A DNA stretch of 64,000 nucleotides from Pseudomonadota bacterium (GCA_021845905.1 JAJZVA010000002.1:224825-288824); one strand, 5' to 3'; shown: positions 29,201 to 37,670, counted from the first letter of the stretch. Made by a program: numbers and translations. Notes: generated by a model from the sequence alone, not told the origin.

Positions 29201-29503
29201 ATCCGGCTGATCACCATCCGTCACGGCGAGACGTCCGGCGCGTCCCTCGGCCTGACGTTCAAGGGCGTGATCGACGACTGGAACAACACCGTCGACATGA
29301 GCGGCACGATCATTCCCGTTTCCGACATCAACAAGCTGGTCAGCGTCATCCCGATCGTCGGCAACATCCTGACCGGCGGCGGCCACGGCATCTTCGCCGC
29401 GACTTATACGGTCAAGGGATCGAAGGCGGATCCCGACGTCACGGTCAATCCGCTCTCGGTGCTGGCGCCGGGCATTTTGCGCAGGCTGTTTTTCGAGAAG
29501 TGA
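26252..29503 (+). CDS. YhdP/AsmA-like envelope protein (DUF3971-type)
   Basis: A large 1083-residue protein with one N-terminal membrane segment (about 18-37) and a long periplasmic part of repeated beta-strands. The N-terminal FRFSAGTTVLTWGGRGHPFMFEMRHVQV and the C-terminal half, rich in MSGTIIPVSDINKLVSVIPIVGNIL, match the YhdP/AsmA group, which form bridge-like structures carrying phospholipid from inner to outer membrane. Length is close to E. coli YhdP (about 1270). It overlaps bamE by one base and so is made with an outer-membrane assembly lipoprotein. Its C-terminus lies 18 bp from the convergent pssA gene. Confidence 0.85.
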   Translation: MPGKRLHHFNRGLAIGFEIVGLCGILFLLFWGYLIFRLSHGPMEVGFLTKRIERAVNAEQHDFRFSAGTTVLTWGGRGHPFMFEMRHVQVTRADGTPVLSVERIGVRLSKRHLLFGALVPRVIRVYGPALRIVRDAAGHFALNVGDADADDRPPAAASGQKTPPPALADTPEAVDVLRSFLAQIRNDSRSTFLGGLDEVRVTDAALLYQDKALGVSWKSGDTDIDFRRAGRGLEVGVLAAIGRVPATAALVRGDFLYDWTTRRAEGTVAFSGLDPALLAQKSPELKMFSGAAVPLSGRVFVALDRNFIPQGGRFAFSSGAGKFSLAGFFPAPVPVESARLYGTFDTAAGDLTVRSFSANLGGPRVTGSGTVTPFKDDSGGANGYDIVADAVLRDMPLDSLKTYWPPPLAADARGWVTGHLSGGMATQATLHLALRAPVRVCLRRGAPPWEGLNMPVVKRVGGRIAFHGITVDYFPPLMPVKKVRGAATYDSNSFDLDISGGALGDMRVTHSKIAITGLDAATDTRHSKIDISVALKGPLGTALKVLESKPLGYPQKLGLDTKNAAGDAAVDVDFKFPLYNALKLDDVAVTAKAALDNILLKDVAAGMPLSGGPVALTLGQGALDISGKGVLGTMPVTFDWKKNFLPGAPFDREIRASLPLDDPSMARLGVPAFLQVTGDIPATLTYTEKKTGTAALVFNGDITAAGFTVPAAGYTKQPGVGGTLGMTMEFKNGVLQDINNLNLETDKAQVNGDLTFAPDGKTLSSAALPQVKMGKTDVAVDLDRIAGAYDVSITGPSFDASRILSDGVAPKSDAAAAEETPPVNLAMKVVTLYTGNGGAIGNLSLSMRRNAWGRIDSATATGTAGGKPLKLSYLPGLKGHALHFVADNAGAALSAIGISDGVRGGRLVVSGSPDANDPGRRDMHGTVYMMNFSLVNVPVLGRLLNALSLSGFMELLNGKGIAFHKMRCDFWWKDKGEPQTQKNIRLITIRHGETSGASLGLTFKGVIDDWNNTVDMSGTIIPVSDINKLVSVIPIVGNILTGGGHGIFAATYTVKGSKADPDVTVNPLSVLAPGILRRLFFEK

Positions 29504-29521
29504 CCACCTTTTGCGGGCTGT

Positions 29522-30325
29522 TCATTCGTCCTGGTCGGCGTCGTCGGGGTCACTGATGCCTTGCGCGAGCGAAGCCTTCTTGCGTGCGTAATGCCGCACG
29601 CTCAGCGGCATGGCGAGCAGGTAGACGACGCAGAGCAGCGTCAGCGTCGGCCAGGTCTCGTTGATCAGGCCGGCGATGAGCAGGCCGAACACGGCTAGCG
29701 CCGGAACGGACATTTTCTGCGGCACGCGGATCTGCTTGCTGGAAAAGGTCGGGATGTGGCTCACCATCATCGCCGCGACGACGATCAGCCAGAGGCCGAC
29801 GGCATAAGGGTTGGTGACGGCGGGCAAAAAGCCGTTCCCCGCGGCGGCGCCGATCTGGAAGACGACCATCAGCGGCAGCAACGCCAGCGCGGCGCCCGCG
29901 GGCGAGGGCACGCCGGTGAAATATTTCGCCAGCGGGTCGCTTGGCGCTTCCTCAGCCTTGGCGACGTTGAAGCGCGCGAGGCGCAAGGCCACGCCCATCA
30001 TGAAAACCAGCGCCGTGATCCAGCCGAATCGTCCGGACTGGTGCGTCGTCCAGAGAAAGGTGATCAGCGCGGGTGCGACGCCGAAGCTGACGAAATCGGA
30101 CAGGCTGTCGAGCTCGGCGCCGAGCTTGCTCTGCGCCTTGAGGAGGCGTGCGGCCGCGCCGTCGAACCCGTCCATGAAAGCGGCGACGAACACGGCGATG
30201 ACGGCTTCCTGCCATTTGCCGTCGATGGCGAACTTGATCGCCGTCATGCCCGACGCCATGGCGGTGAGCGTGATCATGTTGGGGATCAGCTTGTGCAGGG
30301 AGAGTTTCCGGGGCTTTTTATCCAT
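29522..30325 (-). CDS. pssA: CDP-diacylglycerol-serine O-phosphatidyltransferase
   Basis: About 267 residues from the ATG at 30325 (MDKKPRKLSLHKLIPN). An upstream extension to 30403 is open but is translated from the downstream end of psd and lacks support. The CDP-alcohol phosphotransferase motif is intact: DGFDGAAAR, then G, then DSLSD, matching D..DG..AR........G...D...D. Seven or so hydrophobic segments make it an inner-membrane enzyme, which joins CDP-diacylglycerol and serine to form phosphatidylserine. It overlaps psd by 8 bases, so the pair produces phosphatidylethanolamine in sequence. The last 25 residues are an acidic tail (DPDDADQDE). Confidence 0.94.
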   Translation of the reverse strand: MDKKPRKLSLHKLIPNMITLTAMASGMTAIKFAIDGKWQEAVIAVFVAAFMDGFDGAAARLLKAQSKLGAELDSLSDFVSFGVAPALITFLWTTHQSGRFGWITALVFMMGVALRLARFNVAKAEEAPSDPLAKYFTGVPSPAGAALALLPLMVVFQIGAAAGNGFLPAVTNPYAVGLWLIVVAAMMVSHIPTFSSKQIRVPQKMSVPALAVFGLLIAGLINETWPTLTLLCVVYLLAMPLSVRHYARKKASLAQGISDPDDADQDE

Positions 30326-31100
30326 GGGCGGCGTCGTTCCCCGCGGGCGCGAAGGCGTTCTCCGCGCGGTTTTCGCCGGTGCGGGTCTCCTCGGAAGAGG
30401 CAAGGTCCGCGATCACGGTTTCGCCGCCGACCATGCGCTGGCCGACGCATACCAGTGGATTGACGCCGGGCGGAAGATAAACATCGACGCGGCTGCCGAA
30501 GCGGATCAGCCCGTAAATCTCGCCCGCCTTCACGGTCTGTCCGCCCGCGAGCTTGCAGATGATGCGCCGGGCCACGAGCCCCGCGATCTGCACGAACGCG
30601 ACGCTGCTGTCATGTCCGGAAAGTTTCATCAGCACGGTCGAGCGCTCGTTGTCGACCGAGGCCTTGTCGAGGCTGGCATTGAAGAATTTGCCGGGACGGT
30701 AGACGACCTTTTTGATCTCGCCGTCGGCGGGGATGCGGTTGACGTGCACGTCGAAGACGTTGAGAAACACGGAGACGCGCGTCAGCGTTTCGGCGGAAAA
30801 GAGCTTGTCGCCGTCTTCTTTCGCGTCTGCGAGTTCAGGCGGCAGGGGCGCTTGCACGATCATCTGCACGATGCCGTCGGCGGGGCTGACGAGCAGGCCT
30901 TTGCGCACCGGCGTGACGCGCACCGGGCAGCGGAAGAAATAAACGCACCAGGCCAGAAGCACGATGCCGGCGAATCCGGCGTAAGGACCGACTTCATGCA
31001 GGCCGAGCGCGAGCACCGCCGCGCCGATGATGAAAGGCCGTCCCGCGGGATGCAGGGGAACGAAGAGGGTTTTTTTGATGGTGGCGAGCAGGTCGTTCAT
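30318..31100 (-). CDS. psd: Phosphatidylserine decarboxylase
   Basis: 260 residues. An N-terminal hydrophobic segment (about 22-52) and a catalytic part with SPADGIVQ, FLNVFDVHVNR and the self-cleavage site RFGSRVDVY, where the Gly-Ser bond is cut to give the pyruvoyl cofactor. This is the shorter alphaproteobacterial/archaetidylserine-type Psd. It removes CO2 from phosphatidylserine to form phosphatidylethanolamine in the inner membrane. It is the first gene of the psd-pssA operon; the upstream gap (31101-31368) should hold its promoter. Confidence 0.94.
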   Translation of the reverse strand: MNDLLATIKKTLFVPLHPAGRPFIIGAAVLALGLHEVGPYAGFAGIVLLAWCVYFFRCPVRVTPVRKGLLVSPADGIVQMIVQAPLPPELADAKEDGDKLFSAETLTRVSVFLNVFDVHVNRIPADGEIKKVVYRPGKFFNASLDKASVDNERSTVLMKLSGHDSSVAFVQIAGLVARRIICKLAGGQTVKAGEIYGLIRFGSRVDVYLPPGVNPLVCVGQRMVGGETVIADLASSEETRTGENRAENAFAPAGNDAAHG

Positions 31101-31368
31101 GTCTTTTTGCGGTTCCTTCTTATATAATAAGAGATGCGTGTAGTTTTGTGCAGGCTTTGCGCAGATACAAGCAAATATTTTTTTTCGTAATATATAAGGG
31201 GATTGGAATTTGATGAAGTCTTTTTTGATGATTTATATTTCCGGAATGCGTAAAACTGCATACATTCTTGCATGATACTCAGGATTTATTTACGACTTGC
31301 GGGTAGACTGAAGACTGGCCTGCGTTCCGGCGCGGCCGTGGAGGTTAATGTGATACGGAGTTTCGGTT
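31101..31368. promoter_or_regulatory. Divergent intergenic region between psd and a diguanylate cyclase
   Basis: About 270 bp, AT-rich in the middle (31150-31310). It must carry promoters for both genes. CGGAG lies a few bases before the TTG start of the rightward gene. I see no clear operator or riboswitch. Confidence 0.4.
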
Positions 31369-32412
31369 TTGTCTGAGCACCCATCGGAAGCCCGGCCTGC
31401 CAAGGCGGCGCCCGTCGCGCCGCGCGTGAGAGATCTTGCGCGGCAGGCGATGGAAAAGATAGAGATGCTTGGCCTTGAGCCGACTCCGCAGGTTTACGAG
31501 CTGTGGTTCCGCTATTTTCAGGGCGATCCCGAGATCAAAAGCGCGATCGACGCGCATCCCAGCGTATTGGACGAGGCCGCCTGCCATAAATTCTACAAGC
31601 GTTTCCTCAGCGAAACCGCGCGCGCCGACGCCATCAGGACGATTTCCGACCATATCCAGCAGGCGATCAGCGACCTTGCGGGCACCATCGACTCCGTCAA
31701 GTCGATGACCAGCGATTACGGCGGCTCGCTCAACGACGTCTCGGAAAAGATCAAGAACGCCGAAACGCTGGAAGAACTGGCCGACGCCGTCTCCTCCATC
31801 GTCGAGGACACCCGTATGATGCTCGAGAAAAACCAGAACCTCGAATACGAGCTGACAAGCTCGTCGACGCAGGTCGCCGAGCTCAAGAAGAACCTCGACA
31901 ACGTCAAAAAAGAGGCCCTGACCGACGGGCTGACCAATCTTTCCAACCGCAAGGCCTTCGACAAGCAGATCCGCGACTGGATTTCCGATGCCGACGCGGG
32001 CGGCGGCGCGCTGTGCCTTTTGATGATCGATATCGACCACTTCAAGAAATTCAACGACACTTACGGCCATCAGGTCGGCGATCAGGTTTTGCGCCTCGTC
32101 GCGCGCACGCTGACCGACGGCATCAAGGGCGGGGACTTCGCCGCGCGGTTCGGCGGCGAGGAATTCGCCATCATCTTCCCCAACACGCCGCTTTCCGGCG
32201 CGGAACGCGTGGCCGACAGCCTGCGCCGCGCGGTGGAAAACAAGGAAGTCGTCAACAAGAACAACAACAAGACGCTCGGACGGATCACGCTCTCCGGCGG
32301 CGTCGCCGAATACGTGAAAGGCGAAAGCGTCACCAGCTTCATCGATCGCGCCGATGCGGCGCTCTACGAGGCGAAGCACACGGGACGCAATCGCATCAAA
32401 TCCGCGAAGTGA
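31369..32412 (+). CDS. GGDEF diguanylate cyclase with helical N-terminal domain
   Basis: 347 residues, TTG start with CGGAG about 8 bases upstream. Residues about 20-180 are helical (RDLARQAMEKIEMLGLEPTP, YELWFRYFQGDPEI, a coiled-coil-like NQNLEYELTSSSTQVAELKKNL) and resemble the N-terminal helical module often found before GGDEF domains in alphaproteobacteria. The GGDEF domain spans about 183-345 with GGEEF at 262-266. The inhibitory site is KGGD at 253-256 instead of RxxD, so product inhibition is likely lost or weakened. Cytoplasmic. The stop is 9 bp from the convergent DoxDA gene. Confidence 0.9.
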   Translation: MSEHPSEARPAKAAPVAPRVRDLARQAMEKIEMLGLEPTPQVYELWFRYFQGDPEIKSAIDAHPSVLDEAACHKFYKRFLSETARADAIRTISDHIQQAISDLAGTIDSVKSMTSDYGGSLNDVSEKIKNAETLEELADAVSSIVEDTRMMLEKNQNLEYELTSSSTQVAELKKNLDNVKKEALTDGLTNLSNRKAFDKQIRDWISDADAGGGALCLLMIDIDHFKKFNDTYGHQVGDQVLRLVARTLTDGIKGGDFAARFGGEEFAIIFPNTPLSGAERVADSLRRAVENKEVVNKNNNKTLGRITLSGGVAEYVKGESVTSFIDRADAALYEAKHTGRNRIKSAK

Positions 32413-32421
32413 TTTTTTGTT

Positions 32422-33492
32422 TTAGCGCAGGACGGCTTTGGCGGAAAAACTTCTGCCGTCGATCAGCGTCGCCTCGATCGTGTAGAGGCCGTTGACGAGC
32501 CGTATGCCGCGCACTGCCGCGGGCAGGGAGATCGTCGCTTTCGCGCCGACCGGCGCCGCGATGCTCTCGAAACCGGGGGCGAATTTGTTATAGGCATAGT
32601 CGTTGGCGAAGGCCGTTTTCGGCAGCGCGGCAAGCATGCCGCCGGTCCAGGTTTCGACCAGCGCGCCACCGGCGTTCTTCAGTTCGATCCGCGCGACATG
32701 GGCGGGCACGGCGGGCGTTCCGCCGTCGAGATAGGCGTGAAAGGAGACGCCGCCGTCGGCAAGGATTTTGGCGTCCGTCAGCGTCACATGATGCTTGGCC
32801 GGGCTGACGGGGCCGCCGTGAAACGGCGTGAAGACCGAGCCGCGGTAATAATTATAGGTCGACACGACAAAGACGATCGTGACGAGAAAAAGCCATCTGG
32901 AGAGCCTGCGCACGGCGTTTTCCGGCTGCGGGCCGGAGGCAAGGCAGGTGAACCAGCGCGCTGCGGCGAGATGCGGCTTTTTGTTCATCAGCCACGCGTC
33001 TACCGAGTAAAACCCCGCGCCGCCCAGCAACAGCGCCGCGCCCATGGCGAAATTCGCCGAGGCCATCGTCCATTCGTCGATGCAGGTCGCGCCCTGCCAG
33101 CCGAACAAAAGCATCAGAACGAAACTCAGGCCCATCGACGCCAGCGCCGACGCGCGCGTCATGAAGCCGAGGAGCAAAAACAGGCCGACGACCAGTTCCG
33201 CCGCGCTGAACAGGATGACGCCCGCATAGAGCAGGTGCGCGTGCCGGAGAAGATAATCGACGACATGATCCATACCGAGGATCGCGCCGGGCATGGCGGT
33301 CTGGAACTTGTTGGCCATCCAGTGCGCGGCGTGCGGATCGAGCTTTTGCGGCGCGTAGATGAACCGCCGGCTGCCGCCGCCCCAGTAAATCCATCCCTGC
33401 ACGAAGCGCACGCAGAGAAGAACCATGCCGACCAGCCGCCAGTCGGCCGTTTGCGCTTGCGGGGAAGTCTGTGTGCCGGAGGGAGATGCCAT
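32422..33492 (-). CDS. DoxD-DoxA fusion (thiosulfate:quinone oxidoreductase-like)
   Basis: 356 residues. Residues about 20-185 are a DoxD-type membrane domain with four hydrophobic segments (for example LLYAGVILFSAAELVVGLFLLL) and a conserved N-terminal FVQGWIYWGGGSRRFIY; after a further membrane segment (about 200-215) the remainder is a periplasmic beta domain of the DoxA type (HHVTLTDAKILADGGVSFHAYLDG). In Acidianus, DoxD and DoxA are separate subunits of a thiosulfate:quinone oxidoreductase; here they are one chain. It lies 11 bp after the solute-binding protein gene and forms an operon with it and with the DsrE-like gene. Substrate cannot be confirmed from sequence. Confidence 0.75.
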   Translation of the reverse strand: MASPSGTQTSPQAQTADWRLVGMVLLCVRFVQGWIYWGGGSRRFIYAPQKLDPHAAHWMANKFQTAMPGAILGMDHVVDYLLRHAHLLYAGVILFSAAELVVGLFLLLGFMTRASALASMGLSFVLMLLFGWQGATCIDEWTMASANFAMGAALLLGGAGFYSVDAWLMNKKPHLAAARWFTCLASGPQPENAVRRLSRWLFLVTIVFVVSTYNYYRGSVFTPFHGGPVSPAKHHVTLTDAKILADGGVSFHAYLDGGTPAVPAHVARIELKNAGGALVETWTGGMLAALPKTAFANDYAYNKFAPGFESIAAPVGAKATISLPAAVRGIRLVNGLYTIEATLIDGRSFSAKAVLR

Positions 33493-33503
33493 GCTGTCCT
33501 CGT

Positions 33504-34460
33504 TTATTTCCTGTAGGGTTTGAAGCCGTATTCAGCGAAGATCGCCAGCGCCTTGGGCGAGCTCAGGAATTTCACCCACGCTTGCGCCGCTTTGGGGTGC
33601 GGCGCGTCCTTGAGAACGCCCGCGGCGTAAACGGCTGTGGTGTTGTCCTTGGCGGGGATGGCGACGTATGAGATCGGGTTGCCGTTTTTCTCCTGAAAGA
33701 CCGCTTCCGACTTCCACGTCACGCCGGCGTCGGCCTTGCCTTCCATCAGGAACATTGGGCTCTGGCGGTGATGGATGTGCGTCAGCGTCGTTTCGCCGTT
33801 CGCGACCTTGGTTTCATAGACGGTTTTTTCAAGCCTCGCGCCGCCCGCTTTTCTCAGCGAGATCTGGATTTGCCGCGCGATGCCTTCCCATTTCGGGTTG
33901 GGCATCACAAGCCTGACGCCCGGCTTGCCGAGGTCGTTTAAAGTCATGACATGCGCGGGATTTCCTTTCGGCACCATGATCGCAAGATCGTTGGTGACGT
34001 ACGGCGCCGGCTTTCCGGCGAGTCTGCCTTGCGCTTGCATGGCCTTCACGCGCTTCATGCCCGCGGCGTAGACGTCGGCCTTCACGGTCCACGTCATGTT
34101 GCCGACGGTGACCGTGCCGCCGTTGGCGATCTGGTCGGCGAGCAGTCCGGGCGGAACGGTTTCATAGTAGATTTTACCGCGCAGGTCCGGATGCTCTTCC
34201 TCGAAAGCCGCGACCAGCGGAGCCATGGCGAAATAATAGTTTCCGCCGACGAAGATCGAGAGTTCAGAGGTCGCCGGATCGCCGTGGAAGTCGGGCAGAT
34301 TGTCCACGCCGTCGACGGTGATGTCGAGGCCTTTGCTCAAGACGGGATCGTTCCGCCCGCCGTTCCATGGCGGGCTGATTTTCTCCGCATGGGCGGACGC
34401 GCAGGACAGCAATACCCCGCATGCCGCGATCGCGGCGGCCAGAAGAGCGTTTTTGCGCAT
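33504..34460 (-). CDS. Periplasmic solute-binding protein (molybdate/sulfate-binding-like), orphan
   Basis: 318 residues with a signal peptide (MRKNALLAAAIAACGVLLSCASAHA, cleaved near 25). The body has the type-2 periplasmic binding fold: LSIFVGGNYYFAMAPLVAAFEEEHPD, then NDLAIMVPKGNP, LNDLGKPGVRLVMPNP and the C-terminal HPKAAQAWVKFLSSPKALAIFAEYGF. These match proteins for oxyanions such as molybdate, tungstate or sulfate. No permease or ATPase gene is beside it, so it may serve as a receptor or carrier. It lies between DoxDA (11 bp) and the DsrE-like gene (19 bp). A sulfur oxyanion as ligand is suggested by context only. Confidence 0.78.
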   Translation of the reverse strand: MRKNALLAAAIAACGVLLSCASAHAEKISPPWNGGRNDPVLSKGLDITVDGVDNLPDFHGDPATSELSIFVGGNYYFAMAPLVAAFEEEHPDLRGKIYYETVPPGLLADQIANGGTVTVGNMTWTVKADVYAAGMKRVKAMQAQGRLAGKPAPYVTNDLAIMVPKGNPAHVMTLNDLGKPGVRLVMPNPKWEGIARQIQISLRKAGGARLEKTVYETKVANGETTLTHIHHRQSPMFLMEGKADAGVTWKSEAVFQEKNGNPISYVAIPAKDNTTAVYAAGVLKDAPHPKAAQAWVKFLSSPKALAIFAEYGFKPYRK

Positions 34461-34479
34461 GGATTTTCTCCCTTGGGTT

Positions 34480-35274
34480 TTAAGCGTAGTGGAAGCCCTT
34501 TTCCTGCAATTCGGGAATGGTGCCGACGATGCCCGGCGTCAGGACCGCGCCGGGGATCAGGTGATTGGTGAATTCGGCGACCATTTGCGGGAGCGTCAGC
34601 TTGTCGGGGTTGACGCCCTTGGCGTGGAGCTTGTAGGACAGCTCGAAAACGCCGTTGTGGCAGGCCAGGAACACCGCGCCGCGCGCCTGCAGGCTGACGA
34701 TGGAATTGTCCTTGGGAGAGAAGACGCCGAAGGGATCTTCGAATTTCCCTGCGTCGTCGACGGCGGCCTTGGGCGCCTTGATGAAGACGTTCTCCTTGTA
34801 CTTGTCTTTGGTCAGTTTGGAGAGCTTGTATTTGTCCCAGAGGTAATCGTCGTAAAGCGCGAGGTGCGCCGCGCCGTGCGTCGCCGATACCGTGAGGAAG
34901 TCGGGGTTCTTGAACGACCAGACCTGGCAGTTCATCGCGTTGCGCATCAGGTTGAGCCACGGGCCTTCGAGGTTGGTGTTGTTCCAGACCTGCTTGACCT
35001 TGCCGCGATAGTTCATGACCAGCGACAAAGCCTCGCTGTCCCACTGTTCGGGCGAGGTGAGAATCATCGGCACTTCCTTGAAGTCGCGGCGGCGCGGCGC
35101 GCGTTCCAGCGCGGCCTGAAGCTCCTTCAGCGTTTTCGCCCGCGGTTCGACGAGCGACGGCAGCGCCGCCGATTCGGCCGCTTGCGCGGCGGGTATGCCG
35201 ACGGTTTCCATCATGATGCCGGCGAGGCTCGTTTTCGCCGCGATGCCAAGTATATCCCTGCGTGTGATCGCCAT
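34480..35274 (-). CDS. Tat-exported DsrE-like protein
   Basis: 264 residues. The start MAITRRDILGIAAKTSLAG has a twin-arginine signal, with cleavage probably after AQA (about 31). The mature protein has a DsrE/DsrF-like end: AVFLACHNGVFELSYKLHAK, then LIPGAVLTPGIVGTIPELQE and KGFHYA, which is the usual form of this sulfur-handling family. Two cysteines (NCQVW and LACHN) could carry sulfur. It is the first gene of a three-gene operon with a solute-binding protein and DoxDA, so a periplasmic thiosulfate or sulfane-sulfur role is reasonable, but this is inference. Tat export suggests folding or cofactor loading in the cytoplasm. Confidence 0.65.
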   Translation of the reverse strand: MAITRRDILGIAAKTSLAGIMMETVGIPAAQAAESAALPSLVEPRAKTLKELQAALERAPRRRDFKEVPMILTSPEQWDSEALSLVMNYRGKVKQVWNNTNLEGPWLNLMRNAMNCQVWSFKNPDFLTVSATHGAAHLALYDDYLWDKYKLSKLTKDKYKENVFIKAPKAAVDDAGKFEDPFGVFSPKDNSIVSLQARGAVFLACHNGVFELSYKLHAKGVNPDKLTLPQMVAEFTNHLIPGAVLTPGIVGTIPELQEKGFHYA

Positions 35275-35470
35275 GGTCGTTCTGTCCTTTCGATGTGTTT
35301 GAAAAAATATGGGGAGAGAAAAAATACACTGCGATTATAACCGAGCGAAAAAAATCCGTCCATAACCTAAATTTCCTGTTTTGCGGTATATAAATGCTTT
35401 TGGAAAAAGAACATAGTTTATTAAGTATATATATTTTATATAAACGGCCGCGCGACGCTTATAGGCTTGG

Positions 35471-35487
35471 ATGCGCGCGCGCGCGCG
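35471..35487 (+). repeat. Short GC dinucleotide run at the start of the TPR-sulfotransferase
   Basis: A run of alternating G and C (about 15 nt) precedes the ATG at 35494. Such runs can slip during replication and could change which upstream start is in frame. Its length is modest, so the effect is uncertain. Confidence 0.5.
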
Positions 35488-35493
35488 ATTATC

Positions 35494-37668
35494 ATGACGG
35501 TCATGAGCGACAACGAAGATCAGGAAAAAAGGCGGACGTTCCGGAGTGCGCGCGCCGCCGCAACCGTGAGGCCGCAGCGGCAGGCGCTGAGTCCCGCTCA
35601 GGCGCTCGCCGTGGCGGAAGAACTGCAACAGGCCGGGCGGCTTCCGGAGGCCGAGCGCATTTTGCGCGATATTCTCGCCGCCGCGCCGGATTGGGCGCCC
35701 GCCGTGCACCTGCTCGGCGTGGTCGCGCACATGGCGGGCAAAACGGACGTCGCGGCGGAACTCGTCGCCCGCGCCATCGCGCTCGACGGCAAGCAGGCTT
35801 TTTATCACGCCAACATGGGCGAGATGTGCCGTCTGCTCGGGCGTCTTGAAGACGCCGTGAAATACGGCAGGAAAGCGGTGAAACTCGATCCCTCCTTCGT
35901 CGCCGCGCATTCCAATCTCGGGCTTGCCTATTACGACCTCGGGGATTTCGACAAGGCGGAATATTGCCACGGATGCGCGCTGAGGCTCGATCCGGCTTTC
36001 GCGCCGTCGCTCAACAACATGGGCAGCATCGCGCGCGCGCGGCATGACGACGAAAAGGCGGAAGGATATTTCCGCGCCGCTATCAGGGCGAACCCGAGGT
36101 TCCGCGACCCGCAAAGCAATCTTGGCGAGATTCTCGTCCGCCGCGACAAGCCGCGAGAGGCGCTGGACGTGCTCGACGGCGCGCTGGCCGCGGCGCCGGA
36201 CGACGCGGCCGCCCATTCCAACCGCGGTCTTGCGTTGATGGCGCTGGGGCGGGTTCAGGATGCTGAAGAGGCCTACCGGCAGGCTTTGCGGTGCGATCCG
36301 CGCCTTGCGCCCGCGCACGCGGGGCTGGTCATGGTCGCGCTCGAAGTCAACAACCTCGCGGCGGCGGCTGACATGGCGGCGCGCCTGCTGGAGCTTGATC
36401 CGCAGGCGCCGGATTCCCATGCGCTGGCCGGCGCGATCTTTCTTGCGCAAGGCCGCGACGATGAGGCGGAAGAGTCTTTCAGGAAAGCGCTGGCGCTGGA
36501 TGAAAGGCATATTCCCGCCAAGCTCGGATACGGCCATTTGCTGATGGAACGCGGCGACCTGAAGGGCGCGGAGACGTTTTTCCGCGCGGGTCTCGGCGCG
36601 GGCGGCGACAGGCTGCTGGCGCTCTGCGCGCTGGCGCAGGCGAAGAAGATCGCGCCGGACGATCCGGATGTCGCGCTGTTGCGGCAGGAGGCGAAAAAAC
36701 TCGAAGGCCCCATGATCGCCTCGAAGGCGATACAGCTCAATTTCGCCCTCGGCAAGATGCACGACGACCTGAAGGACTATGACCGCGCCTTCCCTTATTT
36801 TCTCGAAGGATGCCGCCTGAAAAGAACGACGCTGGAATACAGCGTCGTGGCGCGCGACGGCGAGATCGCGCAACTGAAAAACCTGTTCACGAAAGATTCC
36901 ATGGCGCGGCACGCGGGCGCGGGCGATCCTTCGGACGTGCCGGTCTTCGTCCTCGGCATGCCGCGCTCCGGCACCACGCTGACGGAGCAGATCCTCTCCA
37001 GCCATCCTGACGTATGCGGCGCAGGGGAATTGCGCGATCTCGCTGACTGCATCGGGGCGTCGCCGGGCAGCGCGGGTTTCGCCGAAAAAATAAAAACTCT
37101 CGACGCCGCCGCGCTGGCGGAGATGGGCCGCAAGTATGCCGCGGGCCTCGCGGCGCGCGGTCGCGGAGCAAGACGCGTGACCGACAAGATGCCGGGCAAC
37201 TTTCATTATATCGGGCTGATCAAGCTCATGCTGCCGAACGCAAAGATCATCCATGTCACGCGCGACCCTGTCGACACCTGCCTGTCGTGCTTCACGCGGC
37301 TTTTCGCGCACGGGCAGAACTTCAGCTACGATCTCGCGGAGCTCGGCCATTATTACCGCACGTACCGCGACCTGATGGCGCACTGGCGCGCGCTCCTGCC
37401 GCCGGACGCGTTCTACGACTTGCGGTATGAAGATCTTGTCGACGACACCGAAACGGAAGCTAAAAAACTGCTCGCCTATTGCGGCCTGCCGTGGAACGAC
37501 GCCTGTCTAGACTTTCATAAGAACGACCGTCCTGTCCGCACGGCGAGCGTCATGCAGGTGCGTCAGCCGATTTATAAATCCTCCAAACAGCGCTGGAAAA
37601 ACTATGAAAGCCATCTTGCGCCGCTGATCGCAGCCTTGGACGACGCGCCGGCGCCTCACGCGCAATGA
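35494..37668 (+). CDS. TPR protein with C-terminal sulfotransferase domain
   Basis: About 724 residues from ATG 35494; a TTG at 35467 and an ATG at 35503 are also possible, and none has a clear ribosome binding site. Residues about 30-370 are tetratricopeptide repeats (repeated G-x-A-x-Y/F and P-pattern helices such as AHSNLGLAYYDLGDFDKAEY). From about 480 the chain has a sulfotransferase fold: FVLGMPRSGTTLTEQIL is the 5' PAPS-binding loop, VTRDPVDTCLSCF is the 3' phosphate-binding segment. The family transfers sulfate from PAPS to a protein or other acceptor. No PAPS-synthesis genes are near. The gene is followed by an autotransporter on the same strand; the latter could be a target, which is speculative. 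Confidence 0.85.
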   Translation: MTVMSDNEDQEKRRTFRSARAAATVRPQRQALSPAQALAVAEELQQAGRLPEAERILRDILAAAPDWAPAVHLLGVVAHMAGKTDVAAELVARAIALDGKQAFYHANMGEMCRLLGRLEDAVKYGRKAVKLDPSFVAAHSNLGLAYYDLGDFDKAEYCHGCALRLDPAFAPSLNNMGSIARARHDDEKAEGYFRAAIRANPRFRDPQSNLGEILVRRDKPREALDVLDGALAAAPDDAAAHSNRGLALMALGRVQDAEEAYRQALRCDPRLAPAHAGLVMVALEVNNLAAAADMAARLLELDPQAPDSHALAGAIFLAQGRDDEAEESFRKALALDERHIPAKLGYGHLLMERGDLKGAETFFRAGLGAGGDRLLALCALAQAKKIAPDDPDVALLRQEAKKLEGPMIASKAIQLNFALGKMHDDLKDYDRAFPYFLEGCRLKRTTLEYSVVARDGEIAQLKNLFTKDSMARHAGAGDPSDVPVFVLGMPRSGTTLTEQILSSHPDVCGAGELRDLADCIGASPGSAGFAEKIKTLDAAALAEMGRKYAAGLAARGRGARRVTDKMPGNFHYIGLIKLMLPNAKIIHVTRDPVDTCLSCFTRLFAHGQNFSYDLAELGHYYRTYRDLMAHWRALLPPDAFYDLRYEDLVDDTETEAKKLLAYCGLPWNDACLDFHKNDRPVRTASVMQVRQPIYKSSKQRWKNYESHLAPLIAALDDAPAPHAQ

Positions 37669-37670
37669 CA

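Noticed and set aside
35335..37383. Open frame of 682 codons antisense to the TPR-sulfotransferase
   Set aside because: No motif, Arg-rich composition, and it mirrors the TPR gene. Same for 17259-19622, opposite the M3 peptidase, and 26183-27829, opposite the YhdP-like gene.
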